Numbered from the stretch's first letter, positions 1 through 10,130 are shown. The stretch is 64,000 nucleotides of DNA from Stomoxys calcitrans (GCF_963082655.1 NC_081554.1:65562602-65626601); one strand, 5' to 3'. Numbers and translations: made by a program. The notes: a model not told the origin generated them from the letters alone.

Positions 1-1205
1 TTTGCGAGTAGCTTTTTATACCTTCGTTTTTACCACTTCGAAATATTCGTCTAAGACCCTATAAAGTATATAATCTTGATCGTCATGACATTTTACGTCG
101 ATCTAATCATTTTCTTTCGTCCGTCCATTTTTCGAAGGAGTAAAGATAGGTCGGTTGGAATCGTAAATGGGCCATATCGGTCTATGTTTTGATATAGCTG
201 CCATATAAACCGATCTTGGATCTTGACTTCTTGAGCCGGTAGAGAGTTCAATTATTATCCGATTTGGCTAAAATGTAGCACGAGGTGTTTTTATATGACT
301 TCCAACAACTGTGGAAAGTATGGTTCACATCGGTCCATAATCTGATATAGCTGCCATATAAACTGATCTTGGATTTTGACTTCTTGGGCTACTATAGGGG
401 GCAATTCTCATCCGATTTGGCTAAAATTTTACATGAGGTGTTTTGTTACGAATCCAACAACTGTGCTCAGTAGGTTTCAAATCATTCCATAACCTAATAT
501 AGCTGCCATATAAGCCGATCTTGGATCTTGACTTCTTGAGCTACTAGATGGTGCAATTATCATCTGATTTGGCCCAAAATTTTGCACGAAGTGTTTTGTA
601 ATGACTTCCAATCTGAAATTTTGCATGAAGTGTTTTGTCATAATTTCCAACAACTGCGCTAAATACGATTTAAACCGGTGCATAACCTGATATAGCTCCC
701 ATATAAACCTATCTTGGATCTTGACTTCTCGAGCCACTAGAGGGTGCAATTCTCATCTTAAGTGTGGTACTATGTTCGCTTTGAGCGAAATTTTTTCATG
801 ATTACTTAACTCATGAAAAATTGACTCATTGACTCAATTAACTCATGAAAACAAAAGCATTATGGTATCATTGAGATTTATTTAGTATTTCAAAAAAGTA
901 ACCGTGAAAAACATGTTTTTTCACCGGTGAAAAACGAACATAATACCAGCCATTATTTGGTTGAAATTTTGTAGAACAGCTTCTCCTTTGGCCTTTAATA
1001 TACATTTTCAATGTAGTCTGAATCGATCTATAGCCTGATACAGCTCCCATATAAACCGATCTCCCGATTATGTTTCTGAGCCTCTACAAGGCGCAATTCT
1101 TATCAGAATGGACTGTATATTACACAATGACTTCTACTATGGTCTTCAACATTAATTTATTTATGATCCGAATCGGACTATAACTTGATATAGCTCCAAT
1201 AACAT
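1..1205 (-). repeat. Tandem-unit repeat family (R family), reverse orientation
   Basis: The stretch opens with the family's 3' end in reverse (TTTTTATACC, then CGAAATATTCGT, then a CCGTCCATTT block). It continues with about six diverged units of about 150-170 bp, each containing GCTGCCATATAAACCGATC, a 'CTTGACTTCTTGAGC' block and 'ATCCGATTTGGCT'. Short open frames on either strand are by-products of the unit and not genes. A MITE (765-948) interrupts it. The element runs off the left edge, so its full length is unknown. Confidence 0.8.
765..948. mobile_element. MITE with TGGTACTATGTTCG inverted ends
   Basis: The left end TGGTACTATGTTCG (765-778) is matched in inverse by CGAACATAATACCA (935-948). 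The interior has internal inverted stretches (TTTTTCACCGGTGAAAAA). A related copy lies at 9285-9490, which begins TGGTACTGTGTTCG and ends ATGGTACCA. It has no coding capacity. The superfamily is not clear because no clean target duplication could be read. Confidence 0.65.
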
Positions 1206-2164
1206 AACAATTCTTATCCATTATTTTTTGTTTGCCTATAAAGAGATACCGCGCAAAGAATTCGACAAATGCGATCTATGTTGGAGGGCATACAACCATG
1301 GTACAACCAAGACCTGGTAATTATGTCATGGGTACAACCAAGATATATATATATATATTTCCAGGTAGTGGCAGTTGCCCAACAACAAAAAAACTGAGTA
1401 CACTGAGTACACTGTCTGTCAAAATCAGTGATTAGTGCAACCCTGATTTTGTGTATGTTAGCAGTTCGCGCAATTTTTCGTTGTTCGTGTGTGCTATGGT
1501 TCTTTACTATAATACACACACACACACAACCAAAACTCGTAATCCCATGGCAGCCGGTTGTACGTACCGGATTGACCCGATGGAGTTCTTCATCGGCAAG
1601 GGCTGCCGCCTCAGTATATAACACACTGCTACAACAACAACAACAACAACCAAAACTCGTTGACAGATAGTGCATTTCGCGAGAAAAATTTGTACTCAGC
1701 TGTTTATGGTACATTACCTGGTAATTATATCATGGGTACAACTAAGATGTAGCGTCATTAGCACAACAATAAAAATGTACCCCCAACGAAAATACCTTGG
1801 TGGCAAATTCCGCAAATGGAAATGTCAAAGTGGTTTTAGAAATAAACTTTTTTTACAATTTATCTTTTACAATTGTGTTTTATATATATGCATTTTCATC
1901 ATTATAACACAGTCTGGTTGCTTATGTGTGGAATATCGCATCATTAACAACATATTTTTAAATTTTAGACAAAATCACAGCTGTATTATCAAACCTTTGA
2001 CAATTAGATTTACTGCAAAATCAAAACAAAAATTAAAAAATGTACTCAGCTCTTCGCATGACCTCACCTTATTAGTGCGTTCTGGTTATTTTCGTATGAC
2101 ATAACATAAAAATTTGAGAAAAATCTGATTTTTTATGAGTAATAATTGTCGTCGCTAAAAGCAA
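1206..2164. other. Intergenic, no gene; local duplication around a SINE
   Basis: Apart from the SINE at 1541-1649, the notable structure is a diverged local duplication. A block reading ACCTGGTAATTATGTCATGG at about 1311 recurs as ACCTGGTAATTATATCATGG near 1715. There are short TA and CA microsatellites (about 1342-1358 and 1513-1528). The open frames here have low-complexity products and match nothing I recognise. Confidence 0.5.
1541..1649 (+). mobile_element. Short CAA-tailed SINE, copy 1
   Basis: About 109 bp, reading AATCCCATGGCAGCCGG... and ending in GCTACAACAACAACAAC. It is flanked by the direct repeat CCAAAACTCGT (1530-1540 and 1650-1660), possibly extended by CAA at the left, as expected for target-primed insertion. 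Two more copies (6450-6551 and 9553-9652, both minus strand) have their own, different target duplications, which proves mobility. The element is non-coding. Read on the opposite strand it contains GGGTCAATCC, vaguely like a pol III B box, but that is weak. Confidence 0.8.
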
Positions 2165-2167
2165 TAA

Positions 2168-2286
2168 AACCCCGTTTACACTGCTCTTTAAATCCGGATT
2201 TAATGCCTTGATCATCTGTTTTCCCTTTATAAAAGCAGCTGCCGAGAGCATTAAATCCGGATTTAATGGTCAGTGTAAACGGGGTT
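2168..2286. mobile_element. 119 bp MITE with TAA target duplication (PIF/Harbinger-like)
   Basis: Perfect 16 bp terminal inverted repeats: AACCCCGTTTACACTG at 2168-2183 and its inverse CAGTGTAAACGGGGTT at 2271-2286. They are flanked by TAA on both sides (2165-2167 and 2287-2289). The inner part holds a second inverted pair built on ATTAAATCCGGATTTAAT. A 3 bp TAA/TWA duplication suggests the PIF/Harbinger superfamily. It lies about 235 bp upstream of the Rab start codon, so it may sit in that gene's promoter or 5' UTR. Confidence 0.75.
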
Positions 2287-2520
2287 TAAGAATTTTATGA
2301 CAATTTTTCGTTGCTATCAAAAAAATCTCTAAATGAATACGTTCCATATATTTCCACAACGTACTTTTGACATATTTTGACAAACTAACTCCGTAGTACG
2401 CTCTGCTATAAGGCAGCACCTTATTTATGTCATATAAAGACCGATAAGTTAATAAGTTATTAATACACTTCATATTAAAAACAATCCTTTGGTTTGGGAG
2501 TAGCCGTTTCTACGAGTCCA

Positions 2521-3245
2521 ATGGCTAAGGTAAGAATACCTAAGCAGAAGGTAATTCTTTGCGGAGAATATGGTGTGGGTAAAAGTTCTTTGTTCCGTCG
2601 CTTCACCAACAACACCTTTATTACCAATACCGATCGCCAGTCTACTTTGGGTTTGGACCACATCGAAAAGGATTATCGAGTGGATGACAAACAGATTAAG
2701 GTAAAACAAAATACACGATATTTGCATTTGTGGAAGAGAAATTGAGGTGTGCGTTTTAATGTTTATCGCAGTTGCAATTGTGGGACACCGGTGGTATGGA
2801 GAGGGTGGCCTCAGTCACATCGTCTTACTATAAATTTGCTGAAGGTGCCATACTTGTGTTTGCCTTGGACAATGCCGCATCTTTTCATTCCATGTCACAA
2901 CATTTGCTGGACATAGTGACTTATGCGGAAAATGCTAAAATTTTCATATGTGGCAATAAGTCCGATCTGGAGGGCAGAGAACCCGAGGTAAGCGATGCCG
3001 ATGTAGAGGCATTCTGTGAGCAATGTCACAGCCTTATAAGGGCCACTTATAAAACATCATGCAAAACGGGTGAAGGTGTTGAGGAGATGTTCCAGGATAT
3101 CTCTAGGATATTGGTTGAATCGAATCGTTCCAAGATGGAGCTACAGGCCAGTATGGAACAACATGGCTTTCAAATTGTAGCCGGCCAAGTGGAACTTGTT
3201 AACCCCGCTGATGAGGCCGACGAATCATCCAATTGTGTTTGCTAG
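2521..3245 (+). CDS. RabX6: Rab-family small GTPase (probably RabX6), two exons
   Basis: A Ras-superfamily GTPase of 217 residues, expected to act as a membrane-anchored switch in vesicle traffic. Exon 1 is 2521-2700, a 71 bp GT-AG intron follows (2701-2771, donor AAG|GTAAAA, acceptor CGCAG|TTG), and exon 2 is 2772-3245. The join keeps frame and restores the G3 block. Visible motifs are the P-loop GEYGVGKSS (15-23), effector Thr42, G3 WDTGGME (64-70), G4 GNKSDL (121-126) and a TSCK G5-like motif. The C-terminus is CVC, a CXC double-geranylgeranylation signal typical of Rabs. The usual WDTAGQE is altered, so the hydrolytic Gln is Met69. I chose the ATG at 2521 because the frame upstream has no other ATG. 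The closest family I recall is Drosophila RabX6; the Rab call is firm, the subtype less so. Its neighbour downstream is Vti1a, on the opposite strand. Confidence 0.88.
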
Positions 3246-4167
3246 CAAATGGCGGAGCTGGAGTTTGGTTAAAAAGGGGGCACCAAAACCAGTTTTTAGA
3301 AAATGGCCTGCAGAAATGTCTCAATTCGCATTTGATGTTAGCCCCTTAAAAACAAATCTCTATTCGTAAAGCTTTAATTTTTTATTCGTACTCATGTAAT
3401 TTATTTAATTCATATTAACACACCCACATACAATCATTATACTCGAATAACTTCTATATTTATAATATGCATCACTTTTCAATGATATTTTCCCCCCCAC
3501 CCATGTGAAGGAAAATGTTAAAGCAAACCCCAGTGAAACAACAACGTCCAGTTTTTCAACACCAACAATAAATGATCGATTTATATTATTTTAGGCATAA
3601 GAAAATATTTCAAGTAGCATTCTGCTTTTGTGTGTAGATAAAAGCTTCCACGCGCTTTAGTATGTAAGGCTCTAAAATATAAAATTATTTTTATAACAAC
3701 AAAAAAAAGAAATATTCTGCATGACTAAGTAAGGAGATAAAAATGTAGCACTGAGTTACTTGCCCATTGGTTTTGGTCTTTGTTTTTTTTTAATAAATTT
3801 ACAAAGTGCAATATCAAATGTTGATAATTTCCTTATTCATTCGCTTAAAAACTGAATATATTGCTTCAAAACAAAAAAATACAAGTTGATTTTTAATGCG
3901 AACAATTTTTTAAATTATTCAGATTTTATTTTTCGTCTTACTTTCACTAACCCTTCGACCTGGAAACATGTTGTGCTAACGAACTTTTTTGTTTTTAGTT
4001 TAAGGCAAATTGTAGCTTTGTTTTTTTTGGCATATTGCTCTACTTTAAATTGTCGATTACAGGAAATTTAATCCTTTATTTATTTTGGCACATTATTCCT
4101 GCGTTAATTTTTATTTGTTTCCACAGGCTTAGATAAGGTGAGAAGGTAATTTACAATTAACTTTCAC
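3246..4167 (+). other. Rab gene 3' UTR and AT-rich intergenic DNA
   Basis: Candidate poly(A) signals for the upstream Rab gene are AATAAA at 3567-3572 and 3792-3797. The sequence beyond is AT-rich with T-runs. No coding exon or repeat family was recognised. Confidence 0.5.
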
Positions 4168-4966
4168 CATAGGATGTTTATACCTGCCTAAAACACTGCT
4201 TAATCTAAAGGCTCTCGTCTTGAAGAACTGAATTCACTCGGTAACTGTTTACCACTTCTACTGCTGCAACCTGTTGTATGCTTTATAGAACTGACTTAAA
4301 CACAGCTTGGTCTCTAGGCTTCTGGAACCTCTTCTTCTAGAATACAAAGTTATGATTTGGAAGGCTGGTGCGGTAACAGCACTGTGGATATTGGTTAGAT
4401 AAAATATTTACAATTGTGCACGGAAAGGATTTTCTCCCAATGATGAGCACTAAGAAGTCAACCTGTTACATTCCCTAGAACAGCATTTTGCCAGGTCTAG
4501 ATTTTATTTCACTGTCTGCTGATGGAGGTGGTCCACTTGACAACTGAGGAGACAACAGTTTGTTCATGGATGTCTATACCTAAACCCCTGCTTGATCTAA
4601 AGGCTCTCGTCTTGAAGAACTGCATTCACTCGGTAACTACCGCTTCTACTTGCCTGATGTATGCTATTTAGAACTGACTTAAACGCAGCTTGATCTAAAA
4701 GCTTCTAGAAACTCTTGTTCTAGAATACGAAGTTCTAACGCGATGTATCCTAAGATGGTTGCTTACCCGCAATATGTGTTTTGGTAACAGCACTGTAGAT
4801 ATTGCTTAGATAAAATATTTACAATTGTGCATGGAAAGGATCTTTGTCTCCTAATGGTAAGCACTAAGGAGACAACATGTTACAGTTCCTAAAACAGCAA
4901 TTGCCAGGTCTGGATTTTATTCCACTATCTGCTGATGGAGGTGGTCCACATGACAACTGAGCAGAC
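4168..4966. repeat. Two-copy tandem duplication, period about 392 bp
   Basis: CTAAAGGCTCTCGTCTTGAA occurs at 4205 and again at 4597. Later blocks (GAACTGACTTAAAC, ATAAAATATTTACAATTGTG, CTGATGGAGGTGGTCCAC) recur in the same order in both copies. The copies have diverged by substitutions and small indels, and the second has an extra stretch near 4735-4785. It has no coding potential and I recognise no family. Confidence 0.8.
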
Positions 4967-5197
4967 CGGCAAGCTTGGATCATTTTAAACTATTTGTCGC
5001 TAGCTAAACTGGCGAGTGCACACTTGCGCTTCTACTTATACCATTGACCAGCCAATTTTATCAACAAGGTTTCTTTATTAGCACCCCAATTGCTTAGCAC
5101 CCCAATTGTCACATATATCATTGACTTATACAGAGGACATTTAAAGGCTGTAAATGTGACATCAAACATTTTGAGATAGTTGGCGATCGGAATCGTC

Positions 5198-6395
5198 GAC
5201 TTAGGTTAGGTTAAAAAAGAAACTTATAAAGAAAATCCAACTCGGAAATTCTGTGCTACTTACAAAATCCCTAATTGTTTTCCATACCACGCCCCCAAGT
5301 TGGCTCATGTCTGGTATTGTGTCACCACCAAAATGTCACTGTCAGTTAGCCGGGAAAGCCGGGCAATGACAAAAGAATGCTCCAACGTCTCGTCATCTTC
5401 CACTCATGCTATCCCTTGCCGGAACGATTTAGAATAAGTGAGCTCGTTGTCCTACGTGTCCCGTTATGATACCGAAAGCTAAACTGACCTCCTTACTCCT
5501 TTCAGTGGTGATGCTCATCTAGCTCCTATAGGTGAGCAAGCTCGTTCCGGTCCAAAGGACCTATCCGCGGAAACAGATTTGCCATTGGTTAAAGGCGCCA
5601 ATAAATCGCTTTATCATATCGAGCATTATAGGCACTCAGAATTTAAGCAAGAGCCGGCGCCAATCGGCCTCTCACTGAGACTCTCCGCTCTATACCGCTG
5701 ATTGTCCGCGACTGCAATTGCAACTACTCCATATGGATCATTCCACTATCCGCAACCTGTGGACGCGCCCGGAAGCTCGCAGCTAAGCTTCTCATTATAA
5801 CAATAAACACCACACAGATCGGAGCTCAAAGTGTGGTGCTCATAGTTGTCCCGTGCTGGGCAGTGACATGAGAATGTTCCAACGCCTCATAATATTCCAC
5901 TCATGCGAGCTCATAGTCCTACGTGCCCCGTTATGACACCGAAAGCTAAACTGACCTCCTTACTTCCTTTCAGTAATTGCCTCGTCTTCTGCCGATTCGG
6001 ATCTCACCATAGTATTTTTGTCGTCCTACCTACCATTTCGCTGTTCCACAGTGTTGCACGTTCGTCTTCGACGTCAGCTTGACCAAATCGTCTGCCCTTT
6101 CATTACCCCTTACTCCGCTATGGACCGGAACCAAACGATGCGAATCGTGCCATTCTTAGAGAAGGCTTTTATCCTCTTGCACTCTAAGACTGTTCGTGAC
6201 CTTACCGTTCTGGTTGTTGTTGCCCTTACGGCCAGTTTACTGTCTGTAAAGATGTTGACACTCGACGCCGCGCGTTAATACCTTACGCTTCAGCGCTCCA
6301 AGAGAGAACCTCTAGATCAAGCGGCATATCAGGCAGGTCTAGACAATATTCATGCAGACACGATAGCAGATGCGGTAAATACAGGTCAGCAAATA
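5198..6395 (-). mobile_element. Non-LTR retrotransposon 3' part with RNase H, broken
   Basis: Read on the minus strand, the interval 6278-6018 encodes a degraded ribonuclease H domain. It shows the same block (T-x-TVRSR-V-ECK, then an EKAF-like stretch) that is intact in the LINE at 21495-22070, so the two are one family. The 3' end is marked by AACCTAACCTAA (read as TTAGGTTAGGTT at about 5202-5213), the same tail as the other copy. A short LINE-derived element (5520-5868) sits inside. Flanking it, a stretch with CTACGTG..CCCGTTATGA appears twice (about 5363-5504 and 5858-5973). Confidence 0.7.
5520..5868 (-). mobile_element. Short LINE-5'UTR-derived element, copy 1
   Basis: This is the reverse complement of the unit at 24262-24660. 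It contains GGTGAGCAAGCTCGTTCCGG, CTCACTGAGACTCTCC, CTATCCGCAACCTGTGGACG and AACACCACACAGATCGGAGC in that order. It has no open frame. It belongs to a short non-autonomous family whose 5' two-thirds match the 5' UTR of the LINE at 25803-29505. Confidence 0.72.
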
Positions 6396-6449
6396 CGTCC
6401 TATATGGGTGGTGCCATACACACTTTTTCCGGAATATTGATATCAGATT

Positions 6450-6551
6450 GTTGTTTTTGTAGCAGTGTGTTAAAAACTGAGGCGGCAGCCCTTGCCGATG
6501 AAAAAATCCATAGGGTCAATCCGGTGCGTACAACCGGCTGCCATGGGATTT
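6450..6551 (-). mobile_element. Short CAA-tailed SINE, copy 2
   Basis: On the plus strand it reads GTTGTTTTTGTAGCAGTGTG... and ends ...CCATGGGATTT. It is flanked by a perfect 13 bp direct repeat TTGATATCAGATT at 6437-6449 and 6552-6564. Same family as 1541-1649. Confidence 0.82.
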
Positions 6552-6584
6552 TTGATATCAGATTCGTGCTTTACTCCCAAAGAC

Positions 6585-7330
6585 CTTTGATTTGAGCCCC
6601 ATATTGCTATTGTAGTAAATTTGTCCTCTTTGGGGGTTGTTTTTGGAAGGAGCGGCCCCCAATACCTTTGGTCCCACATTTGAATATTAGATTCGTATTC
6701 TACACTTAAATACCTTTTATTTAAGCCCCTTTTTCTCGTGGTCAGTAAATAAGTCCTGTTTGGGGGTGTTTTGCGGAAGGGGTACACACCCAGAAACTGG
6801 GTCCCGCATTTGGATACCGAATTCGTATTCTACTCGCAAATACCTCTCATTTGAGTCCAATATTGCCAAGGTCGGTAAATATATCCGATTTAGGTGTGTT
6901 TTGGGGGTTGGGGGTGGTCCCCCAAACACTTAGTCCGACAATTGGATAGCATATACGTTTTCTACTTTTAAATTCCTTTCATTTGAGCCCCATATTGTCA
7001 TGATTGTTCTATATATATATTTGGGGTGGGGCGGCCCCCCTAGGTACCCCATCCGAAAGTTTGGTACCAAATTTTTATTTTGTGGTTACTTTAAGAGAGC
7101 ACAAAAAGTTTCGCTTAAATCGCACCACCCATCACCAAGATCTGGGGTTTCTGAAAATTAGGGCAAGGGGGAGGGTCCGCCCCCCTTCAGGTATCAAAAA
7201 AATGTAGTACCCTATTTTCACCACGGGATCATTATGCACCATCTGTGAAAATCGTTTCATCCGTTTTGGAGTCTATAAGGAACACACAAACAAACCGACA
7301 AAGAAACACAAATTGATTTTTATACATAAG
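6585..7330. repeat. Element with four ~130 bp tandem units and a distinctive 3' region
   Basis: TTTGAGCCCCATATTG-type blocks recur at about 6591, 6720, 6850 and 6981. Each is followed by a G-rich GTTTTGGGGG stretch, a GGTCCC block and a TTCTACTC...AAATACC block. After the last unit comes a unique tail through GGAACACACAAACAAACCG to about 7330. A second piece of the same tail begins at about 63898 and runs off the right edge. It is probably a non-autonomous DNA element; I cannot assign its class. Confidence 0.65.
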
Positions 7331-8322
7331 ATTATGGATTGCAACTCAACTGCAGTTGCGTTGCCAGGAGATAACCCCTTGATATAAAAACTTAGTACAA
7401 CGTTGGAAATATCAGTGTTTTGAACATTCAGCTACTAAATTGTAAACAAGTATGTAATTCAATAAAAAATTGACATTTTTATTACAAATTTTCCCGTTGG
7501 TAACAAAACTGAAGTTGGGTTGCTATCCATAATCGACACCTTCATGTAGAGTTTGCCAAGCGCGAACGTTAAAGATCTACAGTGCACAGAATGGTGTTCA
7601 CGTTAGTCTGATATATCAAAGAAATGTGTTCAAAATTTCAGGACGATAACATTTTTTATTCGAATGCTATTGAGATGGATGTTAATAACATCACGAAATT
7701 GGGATATCTGTAGTGGGTTATACATTCTTATCATTGTTTCTGTCAATGACAATCTGTTATCATCAATAAACTATTTGCATATAAGACCGTTTTTTACAGA
7801 TTTTAATATAGTTTATTTAATGAATTAGATTACATACATAGGTTTGGAAAAGTAAGAACCTACGAATGCATATCGATAAGTTAGTTCCATTACATGCTTA
7901 CACTACTCGATTTGTTTAACGTTTGAAATGAAATTTTGTGTAAAATTTTTTCAACAAGTAAATGAAGATTTTGGTCATTGCCAAATGTGAAGTGACTAGA
8001 AATGTTTAAATCAATTGCTACATGCTATTTATTTATGTAACGTAGCATATTTTCCCCTTTAGATTTAGGCTGGGTAAACGAAGCATTTTATGGACTTATA
8101 TTACCTATATGTGCTAATCTTATATTACGAATATATGTTTATTTTCATCAACTATAACTAGAAATATTGTGTTTAACCAATAGAAAAAAAAACAACACGG
8201 AATGTTCTTAAAAATACACATAAATTAATAAAAAGTAGTACACTAAATATGCAACAAGAAACAAAGTCAGCATTTACGTCTATTATTAGCTCGTTGACGT
8301 TTTTTTTAGTAGGTCTGGGTAT
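7331..8322. other. Intergenic and Vti1a 3' UTR, no other gene seen
   Basis: The DNA is AT-rich and has no recognisable repeat family. A TTTATT at 8028-8033 is an AATAAA poly(A) signal candidate on the minus strand for Vti1a. I see nothing else in it. Confidence 0.45.
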
Positions 8323-9012
8323 TTAGGAATTTGTGGCTGTTGTAGGCGAAGAAAACGTTAAATACAAACTTACAACAACAGCCACACCAAAGACACCGCC
8401 CACCACATAGAGTACTGCTTTTTCCCTCAATGCCCTTAACATCATGGTATTCAAAGTTCTGGAGGCTCTACCCAGTTCGGCGTTTGTTTCCCTTAGGCGA
8501 GCCCTTGAGTTCTGTATGGTTTCTCGTTGCTGATGCAAATCACTTAATATTTGGGCGCCCATTGTTTCTGTCTCGATGACTACACGATAGCCCTCTTGCA
8601 GACGATTACCAGTTCTCTCTATGGTTTCAGAGTTATCCAATAGTCTTTGTCGTTGATCATTACTAATGGCCACATCCTCATAGTCATCGTAATCACCTGC
8701 TGCCGCCTGATAATCCAAAGGATTCTGCTTCTTCTTGCTGTTCTCTTTAGCCTTGGTGTATTCCCCTTGCAAACGCTTCAATTCGACTTGAGCACAATTC
8801 AATTTACTTGTGGCCGTTGTTCTTTGGGCAGCATTTAAATCCCGTATTTCCAATTGAATTTGTTCTAGCAATTCCTGGGCCTCTGTAAGACTGCTGTCTA
8901 TTTTCGAGCATAGCTCTTTGCGTTCGTTTGTGAGTGAGAGACGTCCAATTTGACTTGTTATTTCAGCAATAAGTATGGAGTATTGCTTTTCATATTGCTC
9001 CAGCAGAGACAT
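8323..9012 (-). CDS. Vti1a: Vesicle SNARE Vti1a (Qb-SNARE), single exon
   Basis: A 229-residue tail-anchored SNARE of the Vti1 family. It contributes the Qb helix to four-helix SNARE bundles for Golgi/TGN-endosome and endolysosomal fusion. An N-terminal helical (Habc-like) domain spans about residues 3-95. A lysine-rich and acidic linker follows (about 88-118, with a DYDDYED patch). The Qb SNARE motif is about 129-190 and includes ETETMGAQILSDLHQQRE and the RLRETNAELG block that is highly characteristic of Vti1. A single transmembrane anchor at about 199-217 (AVLYVVGGVFGVAVVVSLYL) precedes a short lumenal tail. The length and layout match complete Vti1a proteins, and the ATG at 9012 gives an MSLLEQYEKQY start. 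No intron interrupts it. It converges with the Rab gene upstream on the plus strand. Confidence 0.93.
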   Translation of the reverse strand: MSLLEQYEKQYSILIAEITSQIGRLSLTNERKELCSKIDSSLTEAQELLEQIQLEIRDLNAAQRTTATSKLNCAQVELKRLQGEYTKAKENSKKKQNPLDYQAAAGDYDDYEDVAISNDQRQRLLDNSETIERTGNRLQEGYRVVIETETMGAQILSDLHQQRETIQNSRARLRETNAELGRASRTLNTMMLRALREKAVLYVVGGVFGVAVVVSLYLTFSSPTTATNS

Positions 9013-9284
9013 GATTTTATTGTTGTTGTGTTTTGCTAACTCTGTAGTCCCTTAATGTGATATTAGTTTTATTAATACGAGAAAATATGGGATGTATGGT
9101 ATTTTCTATATTTTTTCTTTCAACTAAACAAAACAGATGATAGCACATTCATTCGCCCAAAACAGAGATGTTGAACATTTTGCAATTATTTGCCGAGAAC
9201 GTAACGTAAGGTAACGTAAGCAGAAACGAATGTACAGTTGAACCTCAATTACATATCCGGTTTGTTCGGGACAGAGCCAATGGC

Positions 9285-9490
9285 TGGTACTGTGTTCGTT
9301 TTTCACCGCTGATTACTTTTTTGAAACATTACGAAAATAATAATAATAAAATAACAATTTCGTTAAAATTTTACCATAAGTATTGAGGGAATGTTCTATT
9401 GAATGAAATTAGCAAGTTTTTTTTCTTTAAAATCCGTTATCTAAAAAAAGTAAACGGCACAAAATATAACGAAAAGTGAATATGGTACCA
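9285..9490. mobile_element. MITE, TGGTAC-ended family, copy 2
   Basis: It begins TGGTACTGTGTTCG (9285-9298), followed by TTTTTCACCG and ATTACTTTTTTGAAA. It ends ATGGTACCA at 9490 after CGAAAAGTGAAT. The left half matches the inverted right half of the element at 765-948. It is non-coding and lies in the region upstream of Vti1a. Confidence 0.6.
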
Positions 9491-9552
9491 GTCTTTAGTA
9501 CCGAAAATCGAAAATACGGTTAAAAGAGATTTTTCTGCTGTTTGAGTATATT

Positions 9553-9652
9553 AGTTGTTGTTGTAGTAGTGTGTTGTACACTGAGGCCGCAGCCCTTCCC
9601 AATGAAGGACTTCATCGGGTCAATCCGGTACGTACAACCGGCAGCTGTGGGA
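9553..9652 (-). mobile_element. Short CAA-tailed SINE, copy 3
   Basis: Reads GTTGTTGTTGTAGTAGTG... to ...GCAGCTGTGGGA on the plus strand. It is flanked by TTGAGTATATT (9542-9552) and TTGAGTAGATT (9653-9663), an 11 bp target duplication with one mismatch. Same family as 1541-1649 and 6450-6551. Confidence 0.78.
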
Positions 9653-9754
9653 TTGAGTAGATTTGTATGTATGCGACGTAACCAACTTTACCTCTCGATC
9701 TGAAATTTCTGGACTACCATTGTTTTCAAGAATTCTCAATAGAGCGCTGCATGC

Positions 9755-10130
9755 CTCCATTGCTCGAGGTATACTAGGGTAATTTTTGCGTTTTTGAGTC
9801 TCCCCAATTTTGACTTTTCTGTATCGCTATCAGCCTGGTATTCTTCGCTTATGTTTTGAGACTCAATTATGGTCACACCTGTTTTGCTAGCTTAAAAGAA
9901 CTGGTTTATTAAAAACTAAAATATTATAATATGTGTGCTCAAAAATTTGGACAAATTTGCTTGTCTCCATTGCTGGAGCTATAGTAGGGTAGTTTTTGGG
10001 TCTTTTGAGTTTCCCTAATTTTGATTCTTCGGAATCCCTATCAAACTCATATTCTTCGCTTTTGTTCTGAGTCTCAATTATGGTAACACCTGTTTTGCTA
10101 TCTCAAAAGAACTGGTTTATTAAAAACAGC
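9755..10130. repeat. Diverged direct duplication, period about 210 bp
   Basis: A block of about 165 bp starting CTCCATTGCT and ending CTGGTTTATTAAAAAC occurs at 9755-9918 and again from 9965 to about 10127. The copies share TATTCTTCGCTT and GAGTCTCAATTATGGT with scattered substitutions. No open frame or known family was recognised. Confidence 0.7.

Noticed and set aside
1670..2104. 144-residue plus-strand frame
   Set aside because: Low-complexity, no motif, no promoter or splice signals; consistent with AT-rich chance reading.
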